Below, piece by piece: positions 1 through 10,799 of a stretch of 42,736 bases of DNA. Origin of the DNA: Mnemiopsis leidyi. Its lineage: Eukaryota; Ctenophora; Tentaculata; Lobata; Bolinopsidae. Positions within the stretch are counted from its first letter, which is position 1, and each line of letters starts with the position of its first letter. Location of the stretch: assembly GCA_000226015.1 (NCBI GenBank), contig JH154602.1, forward strand, positions 63,026 through 105,761. Direction: 5' to 3'. The position numbers were made by a program, and so were the translations under genes. The notes under the pieces are model-generated. The model was not told where the DNA came from. It was given only the letters and a program-made list of their open reading frames with translations, and did no database searches.

Positions 1-1
1 T

Positions 2-883
2 GGCAGATACTCATCTTGTGCTCGTGTTAGACAATATGGCACTGAAAAATCTCTTATCTTGTCAGGGATTGAACTATCGCGTGTTGAGAAAGTAAGGTTT
101 CTGGGAGTTATTATTGACAGTGAGCTGTCTTGGGAACCTCATATCGAAAATCTGACTGCTAAACTTTCATCAAGTATTGCCTTAATAAAACGTATTATGA
201 AGTTTATCCCCAAATCTGAGTACATGAAATTATATGACTCCCTCTTCAAATCACACATCAGTTACTGTATAAGCAGTTGGGGTGGAGTCACGGCATATAG
301 ATTGTTAAAACTGTTCACAATGCAAAAAAGATGTGTTCGTCTTCTTTTTGGGGCTAAACCTACTTTTGATCATGCAGAATACTTTAACACCTGTGCAAGA
401 GCCAGAACATATTCATCTCATATGGCAAAAAAGAACTACTGCCTTGAAAACACGAAACCGTTATTTAACAAAGAAAAAATCATGTCTATTTATAACCTTT
501 ATGTACAGCATGTATTTATTGAACTGTTTAAAATCCTCAAAGAACGTCAGCCAATATCGTTAGCTAACATGTTTCAACCCAGCTTTAGAAATACAAGCCG
601 TATTCTATTAATCCCCCTCTGTAACTATGAGAACACTAAGCAGAACTTTGTTCACAAAGCATCTAACATATGGAATAGCTTAATAGACAAAGTGCTCAAT
701 AAGTGTGATCCTAACGTAAAGAACATAATTATACCTGGCTCCAGTGAAAACTCAGATTTATCGTCACCTATATCAGTTGTTAAAAATCGTGTGAAGACCA
801 CTCTACTTGATACCCAGCACCAGGTCATCCCAGGCCGTGAAATTGAATGGCTTCCAGAAAATAATTGGTGTAGCTCTTGGTAA
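2..883 (+). mobile_element. LINE reverse-transcriptase C-terminal fragment
   Basis: The frame is open from the window edge to a TAA at 881-883. The protein has the thumb/C-terminal pattern of a non-LTR retrotransposon ORF2: FLGVIIDSELSWEPHI, then LYDSLFKSHISYCISSWGG, then LFTMQKRCVRLLFG. This pattern is typical of Jockey/CR1/L2/Rex-type LINEs. No RNase H or zinc knuckle follows; the protein ends NNWCSSW. The catalytic palm, including the YxDD motif, lies outside the window, so activity cannot be judged. The visible part has no stop or frameshift, which suggests a young insertion. Clade assignment is uncertain. Confidence 0.85.
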
Positions 884-982
884 TTTCATTCTGATTAGTG
901 TGCAACTACATCCCTTGCAAAACTGTTGAACTGGCTTCTTATTCCAAAATAAAATTACCCCTTGCTTGCTTTAACTCTGACT

Positions 983-1030
983 GAAATGAAGCATACTTAC
1001 CTTGCATGCAAGGTAAGTATGCTTCATTTC
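983..1030. repeat. 48-bp perfect palindrome
   Basis: Two 24-nt arms are exact reverse complements with no spacer, centred between 1006 and 1007 (centre ttgcatgcaa). Each strand carries caaggtaagtatg, a near-ideal 5' splice-donor sequence. It lies about 100 bp beyond the LINE stop codon. It may be a fold-back junction, an element terminus or a cruciform site. Confidence 0.95.
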
Positions 1031-1359
1031 GGGAAGCCTTATTTGTTTTTATTGTACTTTCTAGGGAAAGGTTCTGGACATTTCCAGAATTTTTCAATTT
1101 TGTGTTGTGCTTTTTTTATATATTGTTTCGGAAAAGAACTTTAGAAAGACAGACTTATAGAGGGATTTATATGTGGTATTTATTAAAGAGGTTTTTACGT
1201 CGATTCTGAATTCAAGTGTTGTCATTTATGATTATGAATGAAGAGGCCCTCTTATCATTTCTCTTCTAGGGATAGCACTCTGTGGTTGACGGCCAGAGCA
1301 ACAGAACTGCATATTCACAACTGAAACCTTTAGGGCAGTGCACAAGCCAATAGCATGTA

Positions 1360-1602
1360 CTGTCCTGCAGTGGGGTTTCTTTGTTATCAAAACTGTTTCT
1401 TAGATTCTTTATAGACAAACCACAGACTCTACTGCAGACCCCAACTTTATTCCCAAAACAACCAATGGCCCCAGTTCTGCTAGACAATAATAATTGCATG
1501 ATGCATTACCTTAAAAGTTAATACTCAAAACTGTGATCATGGTTGATATATTTATAATATGACATTGTTTGATTGCACTGCTAATAAAATTAATTATTGT
1601 CT
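1360..1602 (+). repeat. Long direct repeat, copy 1
   Basis: About 240 bp starting ctgtcctgcagtgggg and ending near aaattaattattgtc. It is highly similar to 2534-2767. Copy 1 has about 16 extra bases (agacaataataattg region) between ccagttctgc and atgatgcatt that copy 2 lacks. The two copies start 1,174 bp apart and enclose other repeats. No coding potential is seen. Confidence 0.88.
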
Positions 1603-1920
1603 TACTTAATTATTGTCTTACTTACTTTTAGAAAATAGCTAATTCAATCAGTCCATTGCGATGTGTTTATTAGCATAACGCTGCACTGTTTGCATTTCGT
1701 CATTTAGTGTGCACTAATGTTATTGTGTTATTGCAAAGTAAAACTTTAAGTGGCATAAGAAGTATAAATTAATAATGCATCAATTGGCCATATTTGCATA
1801 TAAACCGAAATGTGAAAACCCGTCCTAATTTCGCGCAAAGATCGCACAGGGATATACGTGTTTAGCAAAATAGATTGTAGCAATAAGCTTGGCTATGTTT
1901 GATTTGTGTCGAAAAATAAT

Positions 1921-1999
1921 TGTCTGACTTTGTCCGACCCTCATTCAAAGCGAATAGAGGGAATAAAATGTCAGGAGGGTGCGCGCTGCCGTACAAGCT
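1921..1999 (+). repeat. Dispersed repeat head, copy A
   Basis: Contains ctttgtccgaccctc, then aataaaatgtcaggaggg and gtgcgcgctgccgtacaa. A near-identical block lies at 38391-38466 and a weaker one at 38151-38200. In both strong copies a block with ccttgacg motifs follows, which suggests one composite repeat family. Confidence 0.85.
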
Positions 2000-2028
2000 G
2001 TGACATGACGTGAGGCCTGGCTATAGCT

Positions 2029-2117
2029 AACCTTGACGAGATGATATCCGTCTAACGTTCTAACGAACGAGGAGAGCAGAAATTACTGCGAGCCGCGCGC
2101 GGGTCGGGTAACATCTC
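2029..2117 (+). repeat. ccttgacgagatgatatccg repeat, copy 1
   Basis: Begins accttgacgagatgatatcc, contains the GC-rich core gagccgcgcgcgggtcggg and ends ctcgacaaggc. A shorter second copy lies at 2241-2325. The start and end (ccttg...caagg) are short inverted repeats. The opening resembles a unit of the 38.5-39.3 kb satellite (ccttgacgacgatatgatgg). Confidence 0.8.
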
Positions 2118-2240
2118 GACAAGGCTAACCATTTACCAATTAGAAAGAAAAAGACAAAATTTCAGATTTATTCAAACTATAATTTATACAACATAATTGA
2201 TTGTAAATATCTAAGAATCTGTCTGCGAGATTTGGTATTA

Positions 2241-2325
2241 CCTTGACGAGATGATATCCGTCTAACGCCAGGGGAGCAGCAAACTGCGAGCCGCGCGCGG
2301 GTCGGGTAACACCTCGACAAGGTAT
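2241..2325 (+). repeat. ccttgacgagatgatatccg repeat, copy 2
   Basis: Same block as 2029-2117 but shorter in the middle (ctaacgccaggggagcagc in place of the ctaacgttctaacgaacg stretch). The GC-rich core gagccgcgcgcgggtcggg is identical. Confidence 0.8.
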
Positions 2326-2533
2326 TAACGCGCCAATAATCTTTGGCCGTCAAGAATTCAATTTTGAGACCAGAAATTTTACCATGGGCCTGAGGATGAT
2401 CATTCTCGTAAAGCATCTCTGGACGATCTCAATCCTCATTATCAAGATCAATACTTTTATCCATTTATTGGTGTTCCTAAACCACAGCTGAGCAACTGTA
2501 TCTAACCAGCTTTGTTAAGGTAAGTAAGTCCTG

Positions 2534-2767
2534 CTGTCCTGCAGTGGGGCGTCTTTGTTATCAAAACTGTTTCTTAGATTCTTTATAGACAAACCACAGA
2601 CTCTACTGCAGACCACAACTTTATTTCCAAAGCAACCGATGGCCCCAGTTCTGCATGATGCATTACCTTAAAAATTAATACTCAAAATTGTGATCATGGT
2701 TGATATATTTATGATATGACTGATGACATTGTTTGATTGCACTGCTAATAAAATTGATTATTGTCTC
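2534..2767 (+). repeat. Long direct repeat, copy 2
   Basis: Second copy of the 1360-1602 repeat with a few substitutions and indels. It runs directly into the second LINE fragment, so it may be part of that element's sequence or a target of it. Confidence 0.88.
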
Positions 2768-3307
2768 CTAATAATTGTCTTATTAACCTTATAAAAGTAA
2801 TTGTAGGTTTTTTAAATAATTTTAGCAACAATTTTAAACTGATCCAATTTCACTACAAAACTTGGCACAGAATATCCACGTGTAGCTACATGCGACATAA
2901 AAGTAAAATAGATACTGATAGTCCCTTTTGCTCCCTGTGTCACAAGCCTGTGGAAACACTCACATATTTTACTTGAATGTTCTTTTACGGTAAACTTCAG
3001 AGATAAAGTAGATATGTTTATTAAACGTAACATTGATAGTATCTACATTCGGCCTAACCACCATATTGTAATGCTCAGCCATACGGATAAACGTATCTAT
3101 TTCATCAATGCTGTGGCCAACTGGATTCTTAGCAAATGTTTCCAGAATAGAAAAAAACCTAACTTTTTTGCCGTTTTCGGAACCCTTAAACTCTCCCTTT
3201 TGGATGAGAAAACCGCTCTCTCTAGGTTGGAGCTTTTGTCGTATTTCATAGTACGTTCCTTTTATCTTTTAAGCTCTTCCACAATTTTTAGCCATGTTCC
3301 ATATTGA
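2767..3307 (+). mobile_element. Decayed LINE ORF2 C-terminus with zf-RVT motif
   Basis: One frame reads FHYKTWHRISTCSYMRHK and then a cysteine pair, CSLC, before a stop at 2974-2976. From about 2965 the next frame continues with LLECSF and a further 100 residues to a stop at 3305. Cys-x2-Cys followed by ETLxH and LLEC is the zinc-binding zf-RVT signature found at the C-terminus of L1/plant-type LINE ORF2 proteins. A single-base frameshift splits the motif, so this is a dead fragment. It belongs to a clade different from the element at 2-883. Confidence 0.7.
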
Positions 3308-3647
3308 AGTTATTTTTGTTTTCTTGAGTTACATTTTACACGTTCCATCCTGCCACTTATTCTGTTTAATTAATTTTTCCAGCTTTGGGGTGTTGATCGT
3401 GGCGTCTTTCTGTGGTCCTATGTAGTTGTGGGTGGGCCAAAGAATCAACCAAGCTACATGATGTCTATGGAGCAGATATTTGAACGGACACGATCTCCAC
3501 TGATACTCAATTCAGGAAATTCATGGACCGCATCGTGCTGAGTCGGTTATGATCCGACAACCTCTGAGAGTGGAGCTTGCTCGAAATGAGGACCTGAAAA
3601 AGGTCCCTTCCCCACTTGAAACCACACTCCCTGTGGTCCTACATGGG

Positions 3648-3932
3648 ACCAGTGGCGTAACGTAGTAGGCCTAGCCAATATGGCGCCCCTGGGCGATGAA
3701 AATGCGCCCCTAATTGGCGCCCCTGGTGTCAGGGCTTACTGGGATCAATTTGTGAAAAAATGGCCGGAAAATCTAAATAAATAGTGAAGTTATTAAACCA
3801 AACACGCGATTTTGCTAGTCGCGCAGTTAATCGTGCACAATTGTCCCATATTTTTTATGACGATTTGGCGCCCCCTGATGACGGCGCCCCCCGGCATAGC
3901 CGGGGTAGCCGGGGCATTGTTACGCCGCTGGT
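3648..3932. mobile_element. MITE-like element with terminal inverted repeats
   Basis: The left end reads accagtggcgtaac and the right end gttacgccgctggt. These are inverted repeats of 14 bp with one mismatch. Inside are several gcgcccc blocks and a ccggcatagccgggg inverted motif. There is no coding frame. The flanks (tacatggg / ggggactgc) do not show a clean target-site duplication. The length (285 bp) and structure fit a non-autonomous DNA transposon. The superfamily is not assigned. Confidence 0.7.
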
Positions 3933-4070
3933 GGGGACTGCAGGCATCTGCCTCAAGGACATCTTGTAGATTAGGTGTCACCAGGCTCACCAAGGGGGAG
4001 AATGGGGCGCTGCTTTCCGCAACCTTCTTGCCCTGGCAGAGAAGGCTCCCTTAGTTTGTGTTGGTTGCAG

Positions 4071-4846
4071 ATTCATAACCCGTTAAAGTTAGTAATATTT
4101 ATGACATTACATCATCACATATATCTATTTAAAATGTCAAGGCAATAAATTGGAAAAAGGAAAACCTATGACTTTTCCAATTCCCATCCACATTTTAAAA
4201 CACGAAAACGTTATCTATACTTTACAGTTTTAAACAAAGATTAATAAAGAGATTTTTGCCACAATGGGATGGGACAAAAGATATTCATTATGTCTTTCTT
4301 TGTTACTAACATAACTGTGTGACATAACTGTGGGACAAATCTGTCCATGGGTATGCCATGGTACATGACATGACATGGGGGTCAAATAGTGGCCTCAGGT
4401 TCTGCAAGGGGCCATTGAGATGGCTAAGTTTACCAGTAGTCTATGACTACTGATCTACTTTTAACCCATCTTACCGGCATCTCCAAAGTGCGTCTTCATT
4501 GCCAGATAGATATGCTAACAAGAGTATGGACTTTCACATGGTGCCTTATCCATGCCCTCTAGAGTAATGTCAAATTTGCAATGGCCGCTTACCTTACTAA
4601 CCAACTTATTACTTACTAACAAACTAACTACCTTACTCTTGATTATTACCACCAGGATAAAGTGGCGAGGTTCAAGTAATTGCATCATATTTTTCCAAGA
4701 ACATATTTTCCTTGGTCATTAATAAATTCTCCATGCACACGGCTAGCAAGTTCTTTGTAATCTAGCTTACTTAAGACTGGGATAAAGTGAAGGGTTAAGG
4801 TATGTGATTGAAATTATTTTGCATGTTGCATTCATGATAATTTTCT
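4071..4846. other. Intergenic, no recognisable gene
   Basis: AT-rich sequence with no ORF of note and no resemblance to known families. It ends in a pyrimidine stretch and AG at 4847-4848 in front of the TRIM37-like start. It may hold that gene's promoter or an untranslated 5' exon. Confidence 0.5.
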
Positions 4847-4882
4847 AGGAAGGAAAGCAACAAGAAAGGAACCAGCAAGAAT

Positions 4883-6339
4883 ATGATGCTCTCAAAAGAA
4901 AAAAGTAAACTCATGGAGCATCTCATGTGCTGTGTGTGTCAAGATACAGTCAAGAATCCTAAACTCTGTCCTGCTTGCTCAAATATGTTTTGCTTCTCAT
5001 GTATCAAACAGTGCTTTGACTCTAACAAGCGATGCCCTTATTGTCGTCATTATGTTAGAGATGTAAATCAGTTTATAAATTGTCATTGGGTGGCACAACT
5101 TGCAGAAGATATTGGCAGCGCTTCCTTGCTGACAACATGTTCCATTCATCCAGAAGAACAAAAATCTTTGTATTGCAATGACTGCAGAATTGTGACTTTG
5201 TGATTTGTAGCAATTGTGTTCTCTTTGAACATGATCACGAAAATCATGAGATTAGCTCATTCAAAGAAGTTTGCCAGTCCAAGCTTGAGAATGCTCAAGT
5301 TATTAAAAATGCACTAGAGGAAAGATTAAAAGATTTTCTGGAAATACAAAAATCCTTGCAAAGTAATTTTAACAAATTCAGCAGAGCACGGGACAAGTGT
5401 TTTCAACAAATGCAGAAATCCTTCTCCGAGTCTCTGATACTTTCATATAATTTCAGTAAGAAAGATTTCACCTCAAAAAACGAAATTCTCCAGAACAAGA
5501 TTGACATATTACATGCTAGCTTATTTGATCTGAAAGACAAAGTTAAAGAGCCCATTTCAGCTTCATCACTAGATACAATAGAGGAGACTTTTGCTAATTT
5601 GCGCGATATGCTTCAGACATCAGATTTATCAGTTCAAATTAGACATGATGATGCCCATGCCTCCACTTACTTTGACAGAAAAGTACTTGATAATTCGATG
5701 AAGTTTGGTCCCACCCTCAGCAGAACTACTGTTTGTCTTCACAACTTTTCATATCTTTCCAAAAATAATAAGATTGTTCATAGCACTCCTTTGAAATTCT
5801 GCAATTTATCCTTTCGACTTGAAATACATACCAGTGGATTGGCAAATGATGAAAGTGCTTATAATCAGACTCTTTCATTGTACATTATCTTGACTGAACC
5901 AAAATCATTTACTCATGAGTCAATTTATGACTTCTTTGTGGAAGTTGTTGCTGTCAATCAGTTTGGGAATGAAGAACGGAACAAAAAGTCCACATTCTTA
6001 GCAAAATTTGGTCAGAACCTTTCAACCACTGTTCCTGTCCCTGATTGCAAACTTAAACTCGATTCTCTCATTCTTTGTGGTTTTATCAAAGAGGAAATAG
6101 ATTGCTTAGTTTTTCGTTTTTCAATGCGCCCAATTTCATATCAAACTCTATCACAAATTCAAGAGACTTATATTGCTGATCTCCAACAGAAACTTGCTGA
6201 AAAGAGAACAGGTGTATCTACCTCTCCTCCAAGTAGAATTGAAAATCAACAATTACAGGGAGAGAATGAGGCAGGTATTCTTTCCAAGGCCAAGCAGGCA
6301 ATAACTAAACTCGCATTTACTAATCCACTTGTTCCATAA
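4883..6339 (+). CDS. TRIM37-like RING/B-box/MATH protein, one frameshift
   Basis: Two abutting frames, 4883-5203 and 5203-6339, make one TRIM37-type E3 ubiquitin ligase. Residues 16-54 form a RING (CCVC, CPAC, CFSC, CPYC), followed by NCHWVAQLAED, which matches the stretch after the RING in TRIM37. A B-box follows (CSIHPEEQKSLYC, then ICSNC and EHDHENHE). After that come a coiled coil and a diverged MATH domain ending near FRFSMRPISYQTL. The frame breaks inside the B-box at 5196-5203, where TGA follows ACTTTG; everything downstream is open for 378 codons. The coding part is intronless, unlike every neighbour, and lacks the long acidic tail of vertebrate TRIM37. A retrocopy, a recent pseudogene, or an intact gene with an assembly error are all possible. 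TRIM37 is a peroxisomal, centrosomal and chromatin ligase in vertebrates; the role here is unknown. Confidence 0.8.
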
Positions 6340-7052
6340 GTTATGTTATTGGTTTGTAATTCAAAAACTGATACCTAAATTGTCTATGCATTTTGCTTTA
6401 TCTCATGATCTGAGAAGGTCAAGTGCTGTTGAGGAAAGCATTGAAGGGAAGTACTGTGTTTTTAGAGTTATCTGTCATCAGATTTTTTCCAGTTTGTTTG
6501 ATTTTAGGTTTTTAATCTTTGTTATTATGTTTTATTCTTCAAATTTAATTACTGCTAAAGACTGTGATTTTTGTCAACTGTGCAAGTGTTTACTGCTTTT
6601 TAATTTAATCTTTATTTTGTAGAAATCACATCTTTTGGCCATCAAGTCAACAGACAACAGTATTTATCAAGTTTTCTTTTTTAGAGCATTACTGTACCTG
6701 TAAAAGTGTAAAAATTTAAGTATGTTTTATAATATTCCTCTAAATTTTGTTGAATAACCATGTTTTAACATAAACTTGACCTAAATTGGTTTAGACTAAG
6801 TGAGTGCATGCCTACTATACAAAATACTAGATGATTAGTTGCATCAGCAAATGTATAAAGTAAAGTGGTTAATAATTATTGGAGCAAAACTTTTATTCAA
6901 CAATCGTAAAAGCCATAAAAGCTTTTTATCTCTTTATGTCTGTGGTATGAAACATGTTTGTTCTGCCTCTAATACTCCAACAGTTCCATGATATAATTCA
7001 GATGTCTGACGCAATATAGGTTTGATTTTTAAATATTGAAATTTAAAAGATT
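6340..7052. other. 3' flank of TRIM37-like gene
   Basis: AT-rich, with no gene recognised. It probably contains the 3' UTR. The open frame at 6329-6622 is hydrophobic low-complexity sequence without family features. Confidence 0.5.
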
Positions 7053-7192
7053 TGTTGGGAAACTGTCAATTAGGTATCTACTCTTCTTGTTTAGAGAGGT
7101 AATGCAACTCTGACATTTTTGATGTTGGGAAACTGTCAATTAGGTATCTACTCTTCTTGTTTAGAGAGGTAATGCAACTCTGACATTTTTGA
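7053..7192 (+). repeat. Exact 70-bp tandem duplication
   Basis: Two adjacent 70-bp copies (7053-7122 and 7123-7192), each starting tgttgggaaactgtcaatta, are identical base for base. No divergence means a recent event or an assembly duplication. It lies 150-290 bp before the ATE1 start codon. Confidence 0.95.
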
Positions 7193-7339
7193 TTTTTTAA
7201 TTCTAAACAGGGGAATACGATTCTTTTAAAACTGTAAAATCACCCAATTCTGTAATTTTTGCATAGATTCACAGAGTTAAGGATATTATTTTTGTGATTA
7301 ATCCTAAACATTGCTCTTTACAGAATGTAATCTACCTAC

Positions 7340-9015
7340 ATGTCAATAGATACAGCTGGATATTGGTATGGTGAAGGTGAAGGACATCGGTGTGGCTACT
7401 GTAAAAACGAAACCACAAACATTTCTACGGGGCTTTACCTTTCCTTTATCTCCCCTTTACGATACAATGCTCTTATTGACCGAGGGTGGAGACGATCTGG
7501 AATGTACTTGTACAAACCAAGTATGGAGAAGACATGTTGCCCTCAATACACTATCAGATGTAATGCTTTAGATTTTAGGATATCAAGAAGTCAGAAAAAA
7601 GTGCTTCGTAATTTCAGCGAGTTTTTACAGAACCAAAGTCCTGGATCATTTCCAACTTCAAAAAACAGCCATCATTCTGAATTATCCCAGATCAATGAAC
7701 GTCCCCCAAATTTTACGACTTCTTGTGAGACAAGTCTAGATTCTGATATAAAGTCAGCATCCACAACGTTGGAAAATGGCAAGACTTTAGATTGTGTTCC
7801 TGCCAAAAATAGGCAGCCTGAAGCTTACTTACCTGCAGAAGCTTCAAAACAAAAAACTTTTAAAACCGGTGCTCAATTAGCAAGTTCCAGAAAAAAACGG
7901 GACTTTAGAAGGTTAAGAAAATTAAAAAAGATAGCTGCCGAGAGAAACATTTCGTGGGAAGATCTAGATGTTCGAGCTTTAGGCACTCAACCTGACCCCC
8001 CTTCACTTTCTGAAAGGTTGTCTTTTTATGTATTTCTAAATTCTGTAAAATTTTGATTATATTTTCATTGTTATGATTGAAGGCTCGATAATATTATAAA
8101 ATGAGTGAATTATTTAACATTTTTTATGTTGTTTTTATAATTTTATAAATCGTCGCAGCCTTGCAGTCATTAACTCACTTACACTTCAGAGCTATTAAAT
8201 ATTTATGGCTTAATTTTGTCTGATCCCTAAATTTCTCCAGATTATCAAAAGCAGTCGCAAATAAACGTCTAGTGATGAAGCTTGTTCCAGTTGACAGAGA
8301 TGATCCAGAGAGCGAGTTCAACCGGACATTCGGCTTGTCTCACAAAGTTTTCCAAAAGTATCAGATGAAGATACACAACGATACTCCAGGAGAATGCAGG
8401 GAAGAAAGCTTCAAAAGATTTCTTTGTCAACCTCCTTTTTCTGCTGAAAATGAAGAGGGTGGCTACCACCAACATTACTACATCGATGGGAAGCTAGTTG
8501 CTGTAGGGGTTTTGGATCTGTTGCCTTGGAGTGTTTCCTCTGTTTACTTGTTTTACGACCCAGACTATTCTGCATTGTCCTTTGGAACTCTTTCTGCCCT
8601 CTTTGAAATAGAGCTCGTCCAGCAGTTAAATTTAAGACATCCTGATGTGAAGTGGTATTATATGGGGTTCTATATTCACTCCTGTCCGAAAATGAAGTAC
8701 AAAAGTAGATTTTCTCCTTCCTATTTACTCTGTCCTAGAAAATATACATGGTGGCCCATAATTGATTGCCAACTCAAACTTGATAGACAGAAGTTTTGCG
8801 TTTTCGATGAGAAGACTAGTGAAGAATCCACCCCTACTGATGAACAATTAGGCACTCTTAAAGTGCTGCATGGGCGTAAACTGTGCCTATACAGCGTTTA
8901 CAGAATGTTAGTGCGGCAGAGTTTAGAAGATGAGGATGACTATGAAGATGTCTTGCCAACTTTTGTAAAACTGATTGGCTTGGAAAATGCTCAAAATATT
9001 TGTGTGTACACTTGA
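7340..9015 (+). CDS. ATE1: Arginyl-tRNA--protein transferase 1 (ATE1)
   Basis: Transfers arginine from Arg-tRNA to N-terminal Asp/Glu (or oxidised Cys), tagging proteins for the Arg/N-degron pathway; cytosolic and nuclear. Two exons: 7340-8016 and 8241-9015, phase 2 donor (gaaag|gttgtc), acceptor ctccag. They join to 483 codons; human ATE1 is 518. The N-terminal domain (residues about 15-85) has the CGYCKN motif, LIDRGWRRSG, YKP and the CCPQYTIRC motif. The cysteines correspond to those bound in the metal/Fe-S site of the family. A variable linker rich in Ser/Lys follows, with KKRDFRRLRKLKK. The C-terminal GNAT-like half has LVPV, RFLC, GGYHQHYYIDGKLVAVGV, YLFYDPDYSALSFGTLS, YYMGFYIHSCPKMKYKS. 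Start chosen by alignment to the family N-terminus; a TTTACAG acceptor lies 16 nt upstream. A possible ATTAAA signal lies near 9054. Identification is firm. Confidence 0.95.
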
Positions 9016-9697
9016 TAATTCGGGGTGCTTCATATGTTTATTATCCATCCTTAAATTAAACAATTTTGTTTTAAAAATTATACATTTATGTGTACCTTTG
9101 TACTTTTATCAATCTTGTTTAGAAGATTTTATTTTTTGTTCTTACTTCACGGAAGGTTTTGTTGTTACATAATACACACCCCATTTTAGCATAGATATAA
9201 AAATGTAGATGAAATTATGGTAATTTATAATTGATGATGCTAATTATATTATTTTATTAGCAGAATTTTTTGGCACAAACTCGCACATAATTCAGGAAAA
9301 GCAGTTTTCGTAGGATTTTTGTCTAAATAGCGAAGATTTGAAATAGAATTGATATGGTTGTTGACTTTTTTGCGTTTGTTTGTTTTATATTTCAAGGTAT
9401 GGACAAATGAGTCGAACTTAAAACTATATTTTGGTATTTTTCATGACGTCAATTTGTGTTATATTTCATATTTTTGGACCGTTCAATTGTTGTTCGAAAT
9501 TTTCCGTAGGTCTATGCAACTCGTCAGCGACGGTTCGCATAAAACGGGGCTGTAAACCAACCGTACTAATGTGTCAAACTCTTATTGAACATGTAACTTA
9601 TAAACATTTCCGTACATTGACCAATTTTCGAAAAATCGTTTTAAAAATTACTAGTAAAAATAATATTATTGTAATCTAGAATCAAATTGCGGAAAAC
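9016..9697. other. ATE1 3' flank and DCTN3 5' flank
   Basis: AT-rich spacer without a gene. ATE1 3' UTR and DCTN3 promoter should lie here. An acceptor-like tctag at 9676-9680 precedes the DCTN3 ATG by 18 nt. Confidence 0.5.
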
Positions 9698-10799
9698 ATG
9701 GCATCCGGAGGTGTAACTATTGCCGACTTGTCGATGTTGGAGAGAAGGGTTGAACAACTCGAAAGAATCTACGGCAAAAACACCTCGGAAAAAGAAGCAG
9801 TCAAGGTTTTGGAGGAAGTTAACGTCAAGGTTGGTAGAGACGGGTTTGAGCTTTTTAATACAGCAGCTCATAATTCCTTTTCTTTGTCTCAAGCTTATAA
9901 AATATAAACTGAGATTCAATGCGTTATCACTTCCTCTCAATAATTTATATCTAAGTAAATTTATATTTAAGTAAATAATTTATATTTAAGTAACTAATTT
10001 ATATTCAAGTAAATGTCTGTATGTGAGTGCTTCATTATATTACAGCTTGTACTGCGCTCAGGTCGACAAGATGCTGGGGAAGCATCCTAAAACTCAAGCA
10101 CTTCTGAAAAGACTGAACGAGCTGTCTACTTACACGGAACCTAGTTTTATCATGAGATACGATCCCTCCAAGTTTATTCAGCAAGAGTATGTTGTAGGCA
10201 GTACTAATCGCATACAGGTAATTTAATTAGTCTCATTTACAGATTTTAGTACAAATTCAACAAGTTATCAATACAGATTTAGGTAGGAAGTCAACGAGTT
10301 ATCAAGTTATCAATATGTACTTGTGTTTATGATATCGGAGAATTTGATCCACTGTTTTTACCAAAATTGTTGAGATTTTGGAGGCCCTCATGAACTTAAC
10401 CCTCTAGAAAGCAGCAGTCGATGCCAAGAAAGTAGCAGATCTGCAGAACGAAGTGAATCCGGGAAATCTAAAGAACACCACCGAACTTGATAAGAAAATG
10501 GGTCCCCTTACCTTGAAGTGTTTGAAACTTCATGACGATGGAGAGGTGTGTGTATGTAGATGTCACTAACATTTGTTGTTGTGCTGATTTATTCACAATA
10601 TGTAAGTCTCAAAAATATCTATTTTATACATTTTACTCTCATCGCTGAAACACATCTTGATCAACCCCAGGTAGTAAACAAGGAAATAAACGAACTAGTT
10701 GGAAAGTGGAATGACATTTTGAACACGCTGTCCGAGCAGTTTGTTACTTGGGACAACATACTGCGGGATGCTGAGGAGAAGGCAAAGGAGAACGAGTGA
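9698..10799 (+). CDS. DCTN3: Dynactin subunit 3 (p24/p22)
   Basis: A component of the dynactin shoulder, which helps dynein-driven transport. Four exons, all phase 0: 9698-9829, 10062-10217, 10408-10545, 10671-10799. They give 184 aa against 186 in human. The N-terminus LSMLERRVEQLERIYG matches the family's opening coiled coil. Later matches are the KFIQQEYVVGSTNRIQ region, K-x3-LKCLKLHDDGE, and the C-terminal LSEQFVTWDNILRDAEE, which corresponds to LSKQFVQWDELL in vertebrates. The whole chain is predicted helical/coiled coil. In exon 2 the acceptor at cgctcag|gtcgac was chosen because the earlier ttacag puts a stop in frame. Identification is strong from the length, the ends and the exon phases. 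Confidence 0.9.
9935..10015 (+). repeat. AT-rich minisatellite in DCTN3 intron 1
   Basis: About four imperfect units of roughly 17-21 bp around aatttatatttaagtaa. It lies just upstream of the exon 2 acceptor. Confidence 0.8.

Noticed and set aside
6329..6622. 97-codon hydrophobic frame after the TRIM37-like stop
   Set aside because: Probable 3' UTR; the hydrophobic bias follows from T-rich sequence.
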